DNA of 64,000 nt. Origin: Spongisporangium articulatum (GTDB lineage: Bacteria > Actinomycetota > Actinomycetes > Actinomycetales > Kineosporiaceae). The position numbers and the translations under genes are program-made. The first letter of the stretch is position 1. Each line of letters opens with the position of its first letter. Positions 1 through 8,863 of the stretch are shown in pieces. The DNA is taken from NCBI RefSeq assembly GCF_044465595.1, contig NZ_JBITLV010000002.1, positions 124,001-188,000 of the forward strand. Reading direction: 5' to 3'. Under the pieces are notes generated by a model. It did not search any database, was not told the DNA's origin, and was given only the letters and a program-made list of their open reading frames with translations.

Positions 1-139
1 ACCAGGCGCTTCCCGCCACCGAGGCGGCCCCTTCCGCGGCCGACGCCGATCCGCTAGCGTGCGACGGCCCGTGGACAGCTGTCCACCAGTTGTCCAGGTC
101 GAGCCGGGCGTCCTGACGGTCCAGCCGACGGAGGCTCTC
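1..139. other. left-edge region before the first gene
   Basis: No gene can be assigned safely. One frame stays open from base 3 to a TGA at 114-116 and another from base 1 to a TAG at 55-57. Either could be the tail of a gene that lies mostly outside the window. The first has somewhat better third-position G/C bias. The stretch also carries a perfect palindrome at 71-86, listed separately, which argues that at least the right half is regulatory. Confidence 0.3.
71..86. promoter_or_regulatory. perfect 16-bp palindrome upstream of esterase
   Basis: GTGGACAGCTGTCCAC reads identically on both strands. It lies 54 bp upstream of the preferred esterase start, and a further half-site-like TTGTCCA follows at 90-96. 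This fits an operator for a dimeric regulator. The half-site GTGGACA also occurs in the palindrome upstream of the TIR gene near 14.46 kb. No regulator gene lies next to it, so its binder is unknown. Confidence 0.45.
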
Positions 140-1735
140 GTGCCCACGCCCCGCCCACGTGTCACCGGCCGGCGGGCGGTGCTGTTCGCCGTCCTGCTCG
201 GCCTGGCGGCCGCCCTCCTGGGCAGCGCGCCCGCCCAGGCGTTCTCGCTGATCCCGGGGGAGAACGTGACGACGGAGTCGGGGGTCGTCCAGGGCGTCGT
301 CTCGCTGGACCACCGGGAGTTCCGGGGCATCCCGTTCGCCGCGCCTCCGGTCGGGAACCGGCGCTTCGCCGCCCCACAACCGGCCGCGTCGTGGAAGGGG
401 GAGCGGTCCGCGCGGTCGTTCGGACCGGCCTGCCCCCAGGCCGTGCCGTTCCTGGGGATCAGGTACCCCACGTCCAGCGAGGACTGCCTGTACCTCGACG
501 TGCGCACGCCGCCGCAGGCGAAGTCCAAGAACCTCCCCGTGATGGTCTGGTTCTACGGCGGTGCCTACCTGCTCGGGTCCACCGATCAGTACGACCCGAC
601 GCCCCTGGTCACGCAGGGGAACGTGATCGTCGTGTCGGTGTCCTACCGGGTCGGGCCGTTCGGGTTCCTGTCGGTGCCGGGCGGCACGGCCAACGCCGGG
701 CTGCTCGACCAGCAGGCGGGCCTGCGCTGGGTGCAGCGCAACATCGCCGCCTTCGGCGGGAACCCGGGCAACGTGACGATCTTCGGGGAGTCGGCCGGCG
801 GCAACAGCGTCTGCCAGCAGCTGGCCTCACCCACCTCGGCCGGCCTGTTCCACAAGGCGATCGTGGAGAGCGGGGCTTGCGGCTCGTCCACCCTGGACGG
901 CGAGAACCTCGCCGCCGCCCAAGCCAAGAGCGCCGACTACGCGGCCTCGGTCGGCTGCCCGGACGCCGCCGCGGTGCTCACCTGCCTGCGCGGGCGCAGC
1001 GTCGCCCAGCTGCTCGCCTCGCCGTCGGCCCGGTTCGAGTCGATGACGGTCGGTTGGCGTCCCGTCGTCGACGGGGTCACCGAGACCTCCGGCACCGGAA
1101 CGGCTTTCGCGGCCGGGGCGCAGCATCAGGTGCCGGTGCTGATCGGCGGCAACCACGACGAGGGGCGGCTGTTCGTCGCGCTCTTCCACCACCTGAAGGG
1201 GCTGGGGCGGGTCGACCGGGCCGGCTACGAAGCCGACGTCCGGGAGGTGTTCGGCGACCGGACCGACGCGATCCTGGCCCGCTACGCCGACATCGCCTCG
1301 CCGGACCTGGCCCTGGGCACCGTCTGGACCGACGGCCTGTTCGCCTGCAGCACGTCGCTGGCCATGCAGTCCCTGGCCCGTACGGCCCCCGCGGCCTACG
1401 CCTACGAGTTCGACGACACCGACGTGCCGCTGCAGAACCTCGACCCGCTCATGCCGCTGCGCAGCTACCACGGCTCCGAGCTCTTCTACCTGATGGACAA
1501 GGCGCTGGCGCTGCCGACGCCGATCCTCAACGCCAAGCAGAAAGCGCTCTCCCGGCAGATGATCGGCTACTGGACGACGTTCGCCCGCACCGGTGACCCC
1601 AACGGAGGTGGGCGGCCCACCTGGCCGCAGGCGTCGTCCGGGAACCTGCTCAAGCTGACGACGCAGGGGGCCGGTCCCGCGCCGTCGTCCCTGGCCGCGT
1701 TCGCGGCCGACCACCGGTGCGACGCCTGGACCTGA
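140..1735 (+). CDS. secreted type-B carboxylesterase
   Basis: A 531-residue carboxylesterase/lipase of the type-B alpha/beta hydrolase family, expected to cleave ester bonds outside the membrane. The GTG at 140 is preferred over the longer frame from 59 because GGAGG sits just upstream and the product then starts directly with a signal peptide: Arg-rich start, hydrophobic run, then a likely cut after AQA near residue 35. The catalytic triad is visible: Ser218 in FGESAGG, Glu341 in GGNHDEG and His444 in YHGSELFY. The substrate cannot be read from sequence. A second secreted esterase follows 38 bp later on the same strand, so the two may be co-expressed for extracellular lipid or ester use. Confidence 0.88.
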   Translation: MPTPRPRVTGRRAVLFAVLLGLAAALLGSAPAQAFSLIPGENVTTESGVVQGVVSLDHREFRGIPFAAPPVGNRRFAAPQPAASWKGERSARSFGPACPQAVPFLGIRYPTSSEDCLYLDVRTPPQAKSKNLPVMVWFYGGAYLLGSTDQYDPTPLVTQGNVIVVSVSYRVGPFGFLSVPGGTANAGLLDQQAGLRWVQRNIAAFGGNPGNVTIFGESAGGNSVCQQLASPTSAGLFHKAIVESGACGSSTLDGENLAAAQAKSADYAASVGCPDAAAVLTCLRGRSVAQLLASPSARFESMTVGWRPVVDGVTETSGTGTAFAAGAQHQVPVLIGGNHDEGRLFVALFHHLKGLGRVDRAGYEADVREVFGDRTDAILARYADIASPDLALGTVWTDGLFACSTSLAMQSLARTAPAAYAYEFDDTDVPLQNLDPLMPLRSYHGSELFYLMDKALALPTPILNAKQKALSRQMIGYWTTFARTGDPNGGGRPTWPQASSGNLLKLTTQGAGPAPSSLAAFAADHRCDAWT

Positions 1736-1773
1736 CCCTGACCGCCCGCCCCACCCTGACAAGGAGCATCACC

Positions 1774-2586
1774 ATGCACGGACGACGACGTCTGGGCCTG
1801 CTCGCCGCAGCCCTCCTACCGGTGACCGTCCTGGCCGCCACGACCCTGGCCGGGGGCCCCGCGCAGGCCGCGCCGACCAACCCGGCCCCGATCAAGTACG
1901 TCGCGCTCGGCGACTCGTACTCCTCCGGCAGCGGAGCCTCGGGCGCGACGGGCCCCTGCACCAAGAGCCCGAACTCGTACCCGCCGCTGTGGGCCAAGGC
2001 GCACGCCGTGGCCTCGTTCACGAACATGACCTGCGGTGGCGCCACCATGGACACCGTCACGCTCACGCAGCTGAGCGGGCTGAAGACCGACACCACCATG
2101 GTCACCATGACCGTCGGCGGCAACGACGTCGGCTTCGTCAGCATCGTCGCCCAGTGCCTGGCGCGGGGGGACGCCGCCTGCCAGCGCGCCGTCAACGAGC
2201 AGATCGCCAAGAAGGCGCAGTACGTGAAGAAGGCCGGGGAACTCGCGGCCAAGATCAAGGCGAAGGCGCCGAACGCGAAGCTGTACCTGCTGGGCTACCC
2301 CTACCTGTTCGAGACGGGCCCGACCTGCCCGACCGGGCCGAGCCTGAACCAGAAGCAGCGCCAGATCCTGCACGGCGGCGTGGACTTCCTCGACGACAGC
2401 CTGGCCGAGGTGGCCGCTGCGAACGGCTTCACCTACGTCGACGTGCGGGCGGCCTTCGCCGGGCACAGCTCGTGCGGGACGCCGCCGTGGATCACCGGTC
2501 TCGGCGCGCCCCCGGTGCCGCTGCACCCGAACGACGCCGGTTACCTGGGCGGTTACCTCCCCGCGCTGACGGCGGTCACCGGCTGA
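1774..2586 (+). CDS. secreted SGNH/GDSL-family esterase or lipase
   Basis: A 270-residue SGNH hydrolase with an N-terminal signal peptide (residues 1-32, cut after AQA) and the four family blocks: GDSYSSG with nucleophile Ser48, CGGAT, GGND, and HPND with His251 and Asp254. It resembles the small secreted lipases of Streptomyces. ATG at 1774 is chosen because AAGGAG lies 7 bp upstream; the longer frame from 1717 overlaps the upstream gene and has no signal peptide start. Several cysteines in the mature part could form disulfides, as is usual for this group. It follows the type-B esterase closely and is followed by a strong hairpin. Confidence 0.88.
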   Translation: MHGRRRLGLLAAALLPVTVLAATTLAGGPAQAAPTNPAPIKYVALGDSYSSGSGASGATGPCTKSPNSYPPLWAKAHAVASFTNMTCGGATMDTVTLTQLSGLKTDTTMVTMTVGGNDVGFVSIVAQCLARGDAACQRAVNEQIAKKAQYVKKAGELAAKIKAKAPNAKLYLLGYPYLFETGPTCPTGPSLNQKQRQILHGGVDFLDDSLAEVAAANGFTYVDVRAAFAGHSSCGTPPWITGLGAPPVPLHPNDAGYLGGYLPALTAVTG

Positions 2587-2602
2587 GTTAACGCTTCCTG
2601 TC

Positions 2603-2655
2603 CCCGAATCGGTTGCCATGATGCTTGGGAACGCGCGCATGGCAACCGATTCGGG
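2603..2655. terminator. 18-bp perfect inverted repeat, probable terminator
   Basis: The arms CCCGAATCGGTTGCCATG (2603-2620) and its exact reverse complement (2638-2655) enclose a 17-nt loop. The structure begins 16 bp after the SGNH esterase stop. There is no T-tract, which is common for actinobacterial terminators. The arms are less G/C-rich than surrounding DNA, so a role as a regulatory site for the hydrolase at 2707 remains possible. Confidence 0.65.
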
Positions 2656-2706
2656 CGCACCTGGCCCCGATTGCGGGCCAGTGACGGCGGAGGCAGACTC
2701 CGTTTC

Positions 2707-3480
2707 ATGTCTTCTGAGCACACGCTCGCCGTACCGGGCGCGACGTTGTCCTACGAGGAGAACGGGAGCGGGCCGGTCGTCGTCCAGGCGCACGGCATGC
2801 TCTCCAGCCGCGCCGCCGAACTCGACCTGGGGCTCGACTTCTCGCCCCTGGCGGCGACGCACACCCTGGTCCGCTACGACGCTCGAGGCCATGGAGCCTC
2901 GACCGGGCGCCCGGAACCCGACGACTACCGGTGGTCGAACCTGGCCACCGACCTCTTGGCGCTCGTCGACACGGTCGACGGGCCGGTCGACGCGATCGGC
3001 GCCTCCATGGGCACCGCCACCATCCTCACCGCCGCCGTCCGCCGTCCCGAGGCGTTCCGGCGGCTCGTGCTGGTCATCCCGCCGACCGCCTGGGAGGGGC
3101 GGGCCGCGCAGCGGGACGCCTACGAGGCCGGCGCGGACGTCGTCGAGCAGCAGGGGCTCGCCGCCTTCGCCGAGGGCATGCAGGGTCTCGAGCTGCCGCC
3201 CGTGGTGGCCGAACTCGGCGCGACGCCCGCCGTGGAGGTGCCCGAGACGCTTCTGCCCAGCCTGATGCGCGGCGCGGCCCGCTCGAACCTGCCCGACCTT
3301 CAAACCCTGGCCGGGCTGCAGCATCCAGTGCTCCTGCTGCCCTGGATCGACGACCCGGTGCACCCGCTCAGCACCGCCGAGAAGCTCGCCGCCACCCTCC
3401 CCGACGCCCGGTTGCACATGGCCACGAGCGCGGCCGACGTCAGGGCCTGGCCGCAGCTCGTGGCCGACTTCCTGCGCTGA
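2707..3480 (+). CDS. alpha/beta hydrolase, cytosolic
   Basis: A 257-residue single-domain alpha/beta hydrolase without a signal peptide. The nucleophile elbow GASMG places Ser100, and the HG-type oxyanion region appears as QAHGM near residue 33. A putative acid lies in the stretch WIDDPVHP. The usual C-terminal GH histidine is not obvious: the tail reads LHMATSAADVRAWPQLV, so the histidine in LHM or that in DDPVHP may take its place. ATG at 2707 is chosen because it opens directly into the first beta strand and a GGCGGAGG stretch precedes it. Substrate unknown; it could be an esterase, a haloalkane-type hydrolase or an inactive homologue. Confidence 0.8.
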   Translation: MSSEHTLAVPGATLSYEENGSGPVVVQAHGMLSSRAAELDLGLDFSPLAATHTLVRYDARGHGASTGRPEPDDYRWSNLATDLLALVDTVDGPVDAIGASMGTATILTAAVRRPEAFRRLVLVIPPTAWEGRAAQRDAYEAGADVVEQQGLAAFAEGMQGLELPPVVAELGATPAVEVPETLLPSLMRGAARSNLPDLQTLAGLQHPVLLLPWIDDPVHPLSTAEKLAATLPDARLHMATSAADVRAWPQLVADFLR

Positions 3481-3483
3481 AGG

Positions 3484-5244
3484 TCAGTGCGCCAGGACGT
3501 ACTTCGTGAGCGCCGCGGCACCCGGCTCGCGGCGACCGTCGTTCTGGACCTTCGCCGCGGTCAGCACGTCGAGATGCTGGTAGCCGGGCAGCACCAGGGT
3601 GTCCTTCGGCGTCCGCCCCTTCAGGAAGGGCACGACGAGACCGTCGGCGCCCAGGATCGTGAAGGTCGGCCGGCTGCCGATCTCGTCGAGGTGGACGGCG
3701 GTGGGCACGACGCCGCGGTCGCCCGCGGCCCACAGGAGCGTGTCGGTGAACATCGCGGTCGGGAAGTAGTGCTCGGTGAAGTCGAGCGGGTACTCGGCCA
3801 TGTCGCGGGCCAGGTCACCGATGTCGGTCACCTCGGAAGCCGGTGTGGTCCAGGGCTTCCCGTGGGCGGAGGTGACCTGGTCGTAGTTCAACCACCGGTA
3901 GACGGGCCCGGTGCCGCGCGCCCACAGCGGGCCCGGGTCGTCGGGGATGACCTTGCGGGCCGTGCCGAGCACCGGCTGGGTGAGGCCGGTCAGCTGCGGG
4001 ATGCGCAGGAGGTCGTTGCCCGTCGGGAACGACTTCGCGGCCAGCCGGCCGCCGGTCGCGAACCCGACACTCGCCTGCAGCGCGGCGATCGGCTGCGAGT
4101 TGTCGTCCATCAGTGCGCCGAGCGCGGCCTCGTTGGTGAACCGGAAGTCGTAGGCCGACGGGAGGCCGGTGAGGAAGGCCCCCGCATCCTTGGAGATCAG
4201 GAAGCGCATGGCCGTGGTGACGTTGCGGTTGCCCTTGAAGAAGGTCGCCACCGGCGAGACCTCCTGGGGCCGCAGCTGGGCGAACACGGCGGTGATGGCC
4301 AGCGAGTTGAGCGTCTCGGCGTTCACCACCGGGATGTCCAGTGACCGGGGCAGCACCCCGGAGGCGTAGGCGCCGTCGACCGCCCTCCGGCCGGCCCTGA
4401 CCAGAGCCGGGACGGCGGCCGGTGCGGGCAGGGTGCCGTCGATGGACGTCGCCACCTGGCTGTCGAGGGCGAAGAAGCCGGCGCACTGGTTGTACCCGGC
4501 GTCCGCCGTGGTGGCCGGGTTCCCGTCGAAGTCGCTGGCCGCGAAGAAGCCGGTCACCAGCCCGCCGAGGGAGTGCCCGCCGCACCAGACCTTCGAGGCC
4601 CGGAAGGCGGGGTCGGGCAGTTCGTGCAGGAGCAGCGTGTGCCAGTCCAGGACCGACTGCTGCACGCCCATCTTGGACAGCCAGCCGAGCTGTTTCTGCG
4701 GGACGAAGCCGGCGAACCGGCGGCCGTTCACGACCGCACCCCTGTAGTAGTAGTCCAGCGCCACCTGCGGGTCGTTCGCGGCGACCGCGGCGGTCAGGCC
4801 GGTCGTGTCGTCGAGGCAGTTGGCCCGCCGGTCGAGTGCCCAGAACTCGACGGACCTTCCCTGGGCGGCGGCGTTCTCGACGGTGTGCCGGGCGATGCCG
4901 TCGAGCGAGGCGGCCCCCGCCAGCGCGCCGGGCTGGGCCACGAGCACCCGGTCGGCCGCGGTCGGGGCGGCGGGGCCGCGCACCGAGCGGTACCGCAGGT
5001 AGGAGAGGGTGTCGCAGGCCGCCGGGTGGGCCCCGAAGCCCTTCGGCAGCGGGGCGGCGAGGGTGACCTGCGAGACGGCCACGTCGTCGTCCGGGGAGTG
5101 CGTGACGAGCGGGGTCTCGGTGCGGCCGGCGGGGGCCGCCTCGGCGCCGGACTGCGGCAGGGCGACGAGTGCGGCGGCGGCCAGGGCGACCGCGGTGGCG
5201 CCGGTCAGGGTGCGGGCACGCCGACGGGAACGGTTCTGCGGCAT
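3484..5244 (-). CDS. secreted alpha/beta-fold lipase-like hydrolase
   Basis: A 586-residue protein with a clear Sec signal peptide (RRRAR, then a hydrophobic stretch, with a likely cut after AEA near residue 36). The nucleophile elbow GGHSLGG gives Ser225, and a late GYQHLDVL supplies the probable catalytic histidine. The lipase-type elbow and secretion suggest action on extracellular esters. It is convergent with the hydrolase ending at 3480, only 3 bp apart. It is much longer than a minimal lipase and has a large insertion after the elbow, so the exact family is unclear. Confidence 0.72.
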   Translation of the reverse strand: MPQNRSRRRARTLTGATAVALAAAALVALPQSGAEAAPAGRTETPLVTHSPDDDVAVSQVTLAAPLPKGFGAHPAACDTLSYLRYRSVRGPAAPTAADRVLVAQPGALAGAASLDGIARHTVENAAAQGRSVEFWALDRRANCLDDTTGLTAAVAANDPQVALDYYYRGAVVNGRRFAGFVPQKQLGWLSKMGVQQSVLDWHTLLLHELPDPAFRASKVWCGGHSLGGLVTGFFAASDFDGNPATTADAGYNQCAGFFALDSQVATSIDGTLPAPAAVPALVRAGRRAVDGAYASGVLPRSLDIPVVNAETLNSLAITAVFAQLRPQEVSPVATFFKGNRNVTTAMRFLISKDAGAFLTGLPSAYDFRFTNEAALGALMDDNSQPIAALQASVGFATGGRLAAKSFPTGNDLLRIPQLTGLTQPVLGTARKVIPDDPGPLWARGTGPVYRWLNYDQVTSAHGKPWTTPASEVTDIGDLARDMAEYPLDFTEHYFPTAMFTDTLLWAAGDRGVVPTAVHLDEIGSRPTFTILGADGLVVPFLKGRTPKDTLVLPGYQHLDVLTAAKVQNDGRREPGAAALTKYVLAH

Positions 5245-5283
5245 CGCTCTTCCTCGTCCCTCCGGCGTCAGGGGTGGAGCGGC

Positions 5284-6480
5284 TCAGTCGTTGCCGAGGC
5301 GCCCGATGTGCTGCCGGATCTGGCGCACCTCGCGGGCGTCCTTGGCGAGCAGGAACGTCGCGTAGCGGCTGGCGGCGCCCCGCTGGGCGCCGCTGTAGGC
5401 GAACTCGTCGATGCCCAGGAGCGTTTCGCTCCAGCGCAGCTTGCCCTCGTTGGGCCCCGGCGAGAAGTTCACCCAGCGGTCGCCGTGCTCGATGGCCCGC
5501 TCGATGGCCGCTCCCTGCAGGGCCGTGACCGCGGAGAACTGCCAGACCTCAGGGGTGAAGCCGGAGGAGTGGAAGTAGATGGTGTTCGGCCCGTGCAGCA
5601 CCAGCTGGGCCGCCTGCACGGAGCCGTCGAAGTGCAGCTCGACGATGGAGGCCTGGTGCTCGGCGCCCAGCTTCGGCAGCAGACGCCGCATGAAGGCGCG
5701 CAGGTGAGGGTCGGCGTAGGCGTCACCGTGCTTGGACCAGGTGTCGGTCTGCTCGGCCCGGGCGCGGTGCAGGTCGAGCCAGCCGTCGACGACCTCACGG
5801 GTCAGGTCGGTCCCGGTGCGGTGCTCGATCCGCCAGGGCCGGCCGTCCTTGGTGAGTCGGTTCCGGGCCCGCCGCAGGCTCTCCTTGACGTTTCGCTTCA
5901 GCCGCGACCGCGTCTCGTCCCACGTCGGGCTGAGTTCCAGGACCACGCAGGCGCGGGCGCCCTGGTGCCGGTGGAACGTCGCCGACGGACCGTCCCCGTC
6001 GCCGATCGCCGGGTCGAACCAGCACTGCTCGCGGGTCAGGACCATCTCCGACCAGGAGACGTCGAGCCCGACGGTGTGCCGGACGATCGCCTTCTGCACG
6101 GTCCGGTCGCGGCCCGGGGCGGCCAGCATGAAGGGAATCTCCAGCGGCGTCGTCTGACCGGCCCCGACGGGCAGGAGCCGACGGGCCAGGGGCAGGCCGC
6201 CGATCTTGACCTGGCCCAGATACATCGGGGAAACACCGATCAGAGCGTCGCGTTCCGTGACCATGAATATCCGGGCGTCGCCGCGCGGGACGAAGTGCCG
6301 GAGCCATTCCGTCGCCCACACCGGGGAGGCGAAGGGGTTGGCCACGCCTGATTGCGTTGCGTAGAGCTTCTGCCACTCTTCGTAGAGACGGGGGCTGAGC
6401 TCATGCAGGCCCACCGTCAGCACCGCGATCTCCCCGCCCAGGCGGCTGATCTGCGGTGCGTTGGTTCGCCCGGTCAACAT
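5284..6480 (-). CDS. GNAT-fold acyltransferase, FemAB/CelD (BioF2-like) type
   Basis: A 398-residue protein of the CelD/BioF2-like acetyltransferase group, related to FemAB. The C-terminal half contains the typical long stretch ending in NFSPGPNEGKLRW, as seen in the family that acylates polysaccharides or cell wall precursors. No signal peptide or membrane segment is visible, so it probably works in the cytosol on activated or lipid-linked sugars. It is divergently arranged with a Wzx-like flippase at 6731, which supports a role in building an exported glycan. The start is the first ATG of the frame; the upstream 250 bp are richer in A/T and probably hold both promoters. Confidence 0.7.
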   Translation of the reverse strand: MLTGRTNAPQISRLGGEIAVLTVGLHELSPRLYEEWQKLYATQSGVANPFASPVWATEWLRHFVPRGDARIFMVTERDALIGVSPMYLGQVKIGGLPLARRLLPVGAGQTTPLEIPFMLAAPGRDRTVQKAIVRHTVGLDVSWSEMVLTREQCWFDPAIGDGDGPSATFHRHQGARACVVLELSPTWDETRSRLKRNVKESLRRARNRLTKDGRPWRIEHRTGTDLTREVVDGWLDLHRARAEQTDTWSKHGDAYADPHLRAFMRRLLPKLGAEHQASIVELHFDGSVQAAQLVLHGPNTIYFHSSGFTPEVWQFSAVTALQGAAIERAIEHGDRWVNFSPGPNEGKLRWSETLLGIDEFAYSGAQRGAASRYATFLLAKDAREVRQIRQHIGRLGND

Positions 6481-6730
6481 GTCTCGTAACGTACATTTTT
6501 CACGCCCGACGTGACAGTCGAACCGTGTCTCTCTTACGTATCGTCACCCGATCCGGGCATGCCAACCCCGGCCCAATGGGGTCGTAGCCGTCACCGTTTT
6601 CCGTGATCTGGCGTCGGGCGCCCCCCTCGGACGGTTACTGTGAGTCGCATTCCCGCCCGGGGGCGCGCGGGGCTTTCTCGGGCCGTGCCGACGACGGGGC
6701 GGCGATCTTCCACGAAGGGTTGAGTGAGAC

Positions 6731-8071
6731 GTGACGCAGGCCGACGCCGAACCGCAGGCGCCTCCGCGCGGGGGGCGCAGCCTCGCGGGTCTTCTCGGGC
6801 GGGCCAGCTGGAACGTCATCGACCAGGTGCTGTCCTCGCTGACCAACGTCGTGCTCGGCATCGTGGTCGCGCAGAAGACCAGCGCCGAGGGCTACGGCGC
6901 GTTCGGCGTCGCCTTCCTGATCTTCATGATCCTGATCGGGGTGGCGCGGGCCATCGCCGGGCAGACGATGGGCATCCGCTACAGCGACAAGACGCCGGCC
7001 CAGATGCGGGTCGCCGCGGCCCGTGCGCTGGGCACGATCGCGGCGCTCGGCGTCCCGGCCGGGCTGATCACGCTGGTCGTCGGCATCGCGCTCGGGGGGC
7101 AGATCGGCCCGCCGTTGATCGCGGTCGGTCTGACGATGCCGTTCCTGCTCATGCAGGACGCCGCCCGGATGATCTTCTTCGCCGACGGCCGCGCCAAGCT
7201 GGCCGCCGTCAACGACGGCCTGTGGGCGGTCATCCAGTTCACCGTCATCGGCCTGCTGATCGCGTTCGACGCGGCCGAGACCTGGAACCTCGTGCTGGCC
7301 TGGGGCGGCGCGGCCGCGGTCTGCGTGGTGGTGGCCTGCGTGCAGATGCGCGTCGTGCCCAAGCCCTCCGCGGCGGCCGGGTGGGTCAGCCAGCACCGGG
7401 ACCTGATCGTCTACCAGCTGCCGCAGACGCTGCTGACCAGCGGTGCGATGCAGGGTTCGGTGCTGATCGTCGGGAAGATCATCGGCCTGGCCGGGGTCGG
7501 GGCCATCCGGGCCGCGACCGTCCTGTTCGGACCGCTGCCGATCATGCAGACCGCCGTGATGACGTTCGCCGTCCCCGAGGTCTCCCGTCGCAAGGGGCTG
7601 GCGCCGCGCTCGCTGATGCTGATCGGCGCCGCGATCTCCGTGCTGCTGGTGGCCATGAACGGCGTGTACCTGAGCATCCTGCTGCTCCTGCCGGACGGCT
7701 TCGGCCATGCCCTCTTCCAGGACAGCTGGGAGGGCGGGCGCTCGATCATCCTGCCGATGGGGATGTTCTACTTCGCCGCCTGCGCGTGCGTCGGACCGGC
7801 CGCCGTGATCATCGGCCGCGGGCACGCTCGCAAGACCTTCTTCCTGACCATGTTCGAGGGTGCGCTGTTCATCGCCCTGATGGCGGCCGGCGCCGTGCTC
7901 TGGGGCCTGGAGGGCGCGATCTGGGGCCAGGTCGTCGTCCAGGCGCTCGAGGTCCCGCTGTGGTTCTGGATGATGTGGCAGGTCGCGCACCTGCCCTTCA
8001 AGGAGGGCCGCGACGACCTCGACGAGGCCTTCGAGCAGGCCGAGGAGCAGGCCGTCACGCCGACCGTCTGA
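6731..8071 (+). CDS. polysaccharide flippase (Wzx/MATE-like), copy 1
   Basis: A 446-residue polytopic membrane protein with about a dozen hydrophobic segments, matching the MOP-superfamily flippases that move lipid-linked sugar units across the membrane. It starts at GTG 6731 after GAGTGAG. Its first 70 residues (VIDQVLSSLTNVVLGIVVAQ and following) are clearly paralogous to the protein at 25300. The C-terminal tail is short, cytosolic and acidic. The divergent acyltransferase at 5284-6480 is the only glycan-linked neighbour here. No glycosyltransferase sits beside this copy. Confidence 0.8.
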   Translation: MTQADAEPQAPPRGGRSLAGLLGRASWNVIDQVLSSLTNVVLGIVVAQKTSAEGYGAFGVAFLIFMILIGVARAIAGQTMGIRYSDKTPAQMRVAAARALGTIAALGVPAGLITLVVGIALGGQIGPPLIAVGLTMPFLLMQDAARMIFFADGRAKLAAVNDGLWAVIQFTVIGLLIAFDAAETWNLVLAWGGAAAVCVVVACVQMRVVPKPSAAAGWVSQHRDLIVYQLPQTLLTSGAMQGSVLIVGKIIGLAGVGAIRAATVLFGPLPIMQTAVMTFAVPEVSRRKGLAPRSLMLIGAAISVLLVAMNGVYLSILLLLPDGFGHALFQDSWEGGRSIILPMGMFYFAACACVGPAAVIIGRGHARKTFFLTMFEGALFIALMAAGAVLWGLEGAIWGQVVVQALEVPLWFWMMWQVAHLPFKEGRDDLDEAFEQAEEQAVTPTV

Positions 8072-8123
8072 ACCCCCTCTAGACTGGCCGACCTCGGACG
8101 ATCCAGCCCCTCAGGAGGACGGC

Positions 8124-8588
8124 GTGCCCAGGCTCGAAACCGGTGAGAAGGCCCCCGCCTTCACTCTGACGGCGCACGACGGCACCGAGGTCTCGCTCGG
8201 GGACTACGCCGGCCGGCACGTCGTCGTCTACTTCTACCCGGCCGCCATGACGCCGGGCTGCACGACGCAGGCCTGCGACTTCCGCGACAGCCTCGACGCG
8301 CTGAACGCGCAGGGGTACGCGGTGCTCGGCGTCTCGCCCGACAAGCCCGAGAAGCTCGCGAAGTTCGTCGAGCGCGACCACATCACGTTCCCCCTGCTGT
8401 CCGACCCCGACCACGAGGTGCTCGAGGCCTGGGGTGCGTGGGGCGAGAAGCAGAACTACGGCAAGACCTACGTCGGGGTCATCCGCTCCACCGTGGTCGT
8501 CGCGCCGGACGGCTCGGTCGAACTGGCCAAGTACAACGTCAAGGCCACGGGTCACGTGGCCTCGCTGCGCAAGCAGCTCGGGATCTGA
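8124..8588 (+). CDS. bcp: thiol peroxidase, BCP/PrxQ family
   Basis: A 154-residue peroxiredoxin of the BCP/PrxQ group that reduces hydrogen peroxide and organic hydroperoxides with electrons from thioredoxin. The peroxidatic Cys46 in TPGCTTQAC and resolving Cys51 show the classic 5-residue spacing. Full family length; GTG start after AGGAGGACG. Eleven bases separate it from a DUF3618 protein, and a GroES-like gene follows with overlap, so the three may form a small stress-related operon. Confidence 0.93.
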   Translation: MPRLETGEKAPAFTLTAHDGTEVSLGDYAGRHVVVYFYPAAMTPGCTTQACDFRDSLDALNAQGYAVLGVSPDKPEKLAKFVERDHITFPLLSDPDHEVLEAWGAWGEKQNYGKTYVGVIRSTVVVAPDGSVELAKYNVKATGHVASLRKQLGI

Positions 8589-8599
8589 GGGAGCGCGCG

Positions 8600-8863
8600 A
8601 TGGCGAGCGACGCGGAGACGCTGGAGCAGGAGATCAAGGCCCGGCGCGAGCACCTGGCCGCGACCATCGACGAGCTGGCGGCGCGCACCAAGCCGCAGGC
8701 ACTGGTCAAGAGCGGCCTGAGCGGTGTCGGGCAGAAGGCGAAGACCGTCACCCACGGGCCCGACGGTCAGCTGCGGATCGAACGGGTCGTCGTCTCGGTC
8801 GCGGCCTCGTTGATCGTGACCGGCGTCGTCGTGTGGCTGCGCCGCCGAGCGAACGGTCGGTGA
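8600..8863 (+). CDS. DUF3618-type small membrane protein
   Basis: An 87-residue protein with the actinobacterial DUF3618 pattern: N-terminal helix LEQEIKARREHLAATIDELA, a basic middle, and a single C-terminal membrane segment (VVVSVAASLIVTGVVVWL) followed by positive residues, which suggests the N-terminus faces the cytosol. GAGGGAG lies 8-9 bp upstream of ATG 8600. Relatives occur next to phage-shock or membrane-stress proteins, but the function is unknown. Its stop overlaps the GTG of the next gene. Confidence 0.8.
   Translation: MASDAETLEQEIKARREHLAATIDELAARTKPQALVKSGLSGVGQKAKTVTHGPDGQLRIERVVVSVAASLIVTGVVVWLRRRANGR

Noticed and set aside
1816..3417. 533-codon antisense frame
   Set aside because: High-GC antisense shadow of the SGNH esterase and alpha/beta hydrolase with no domain pattern; the same explains many other long antisense frames in this window.
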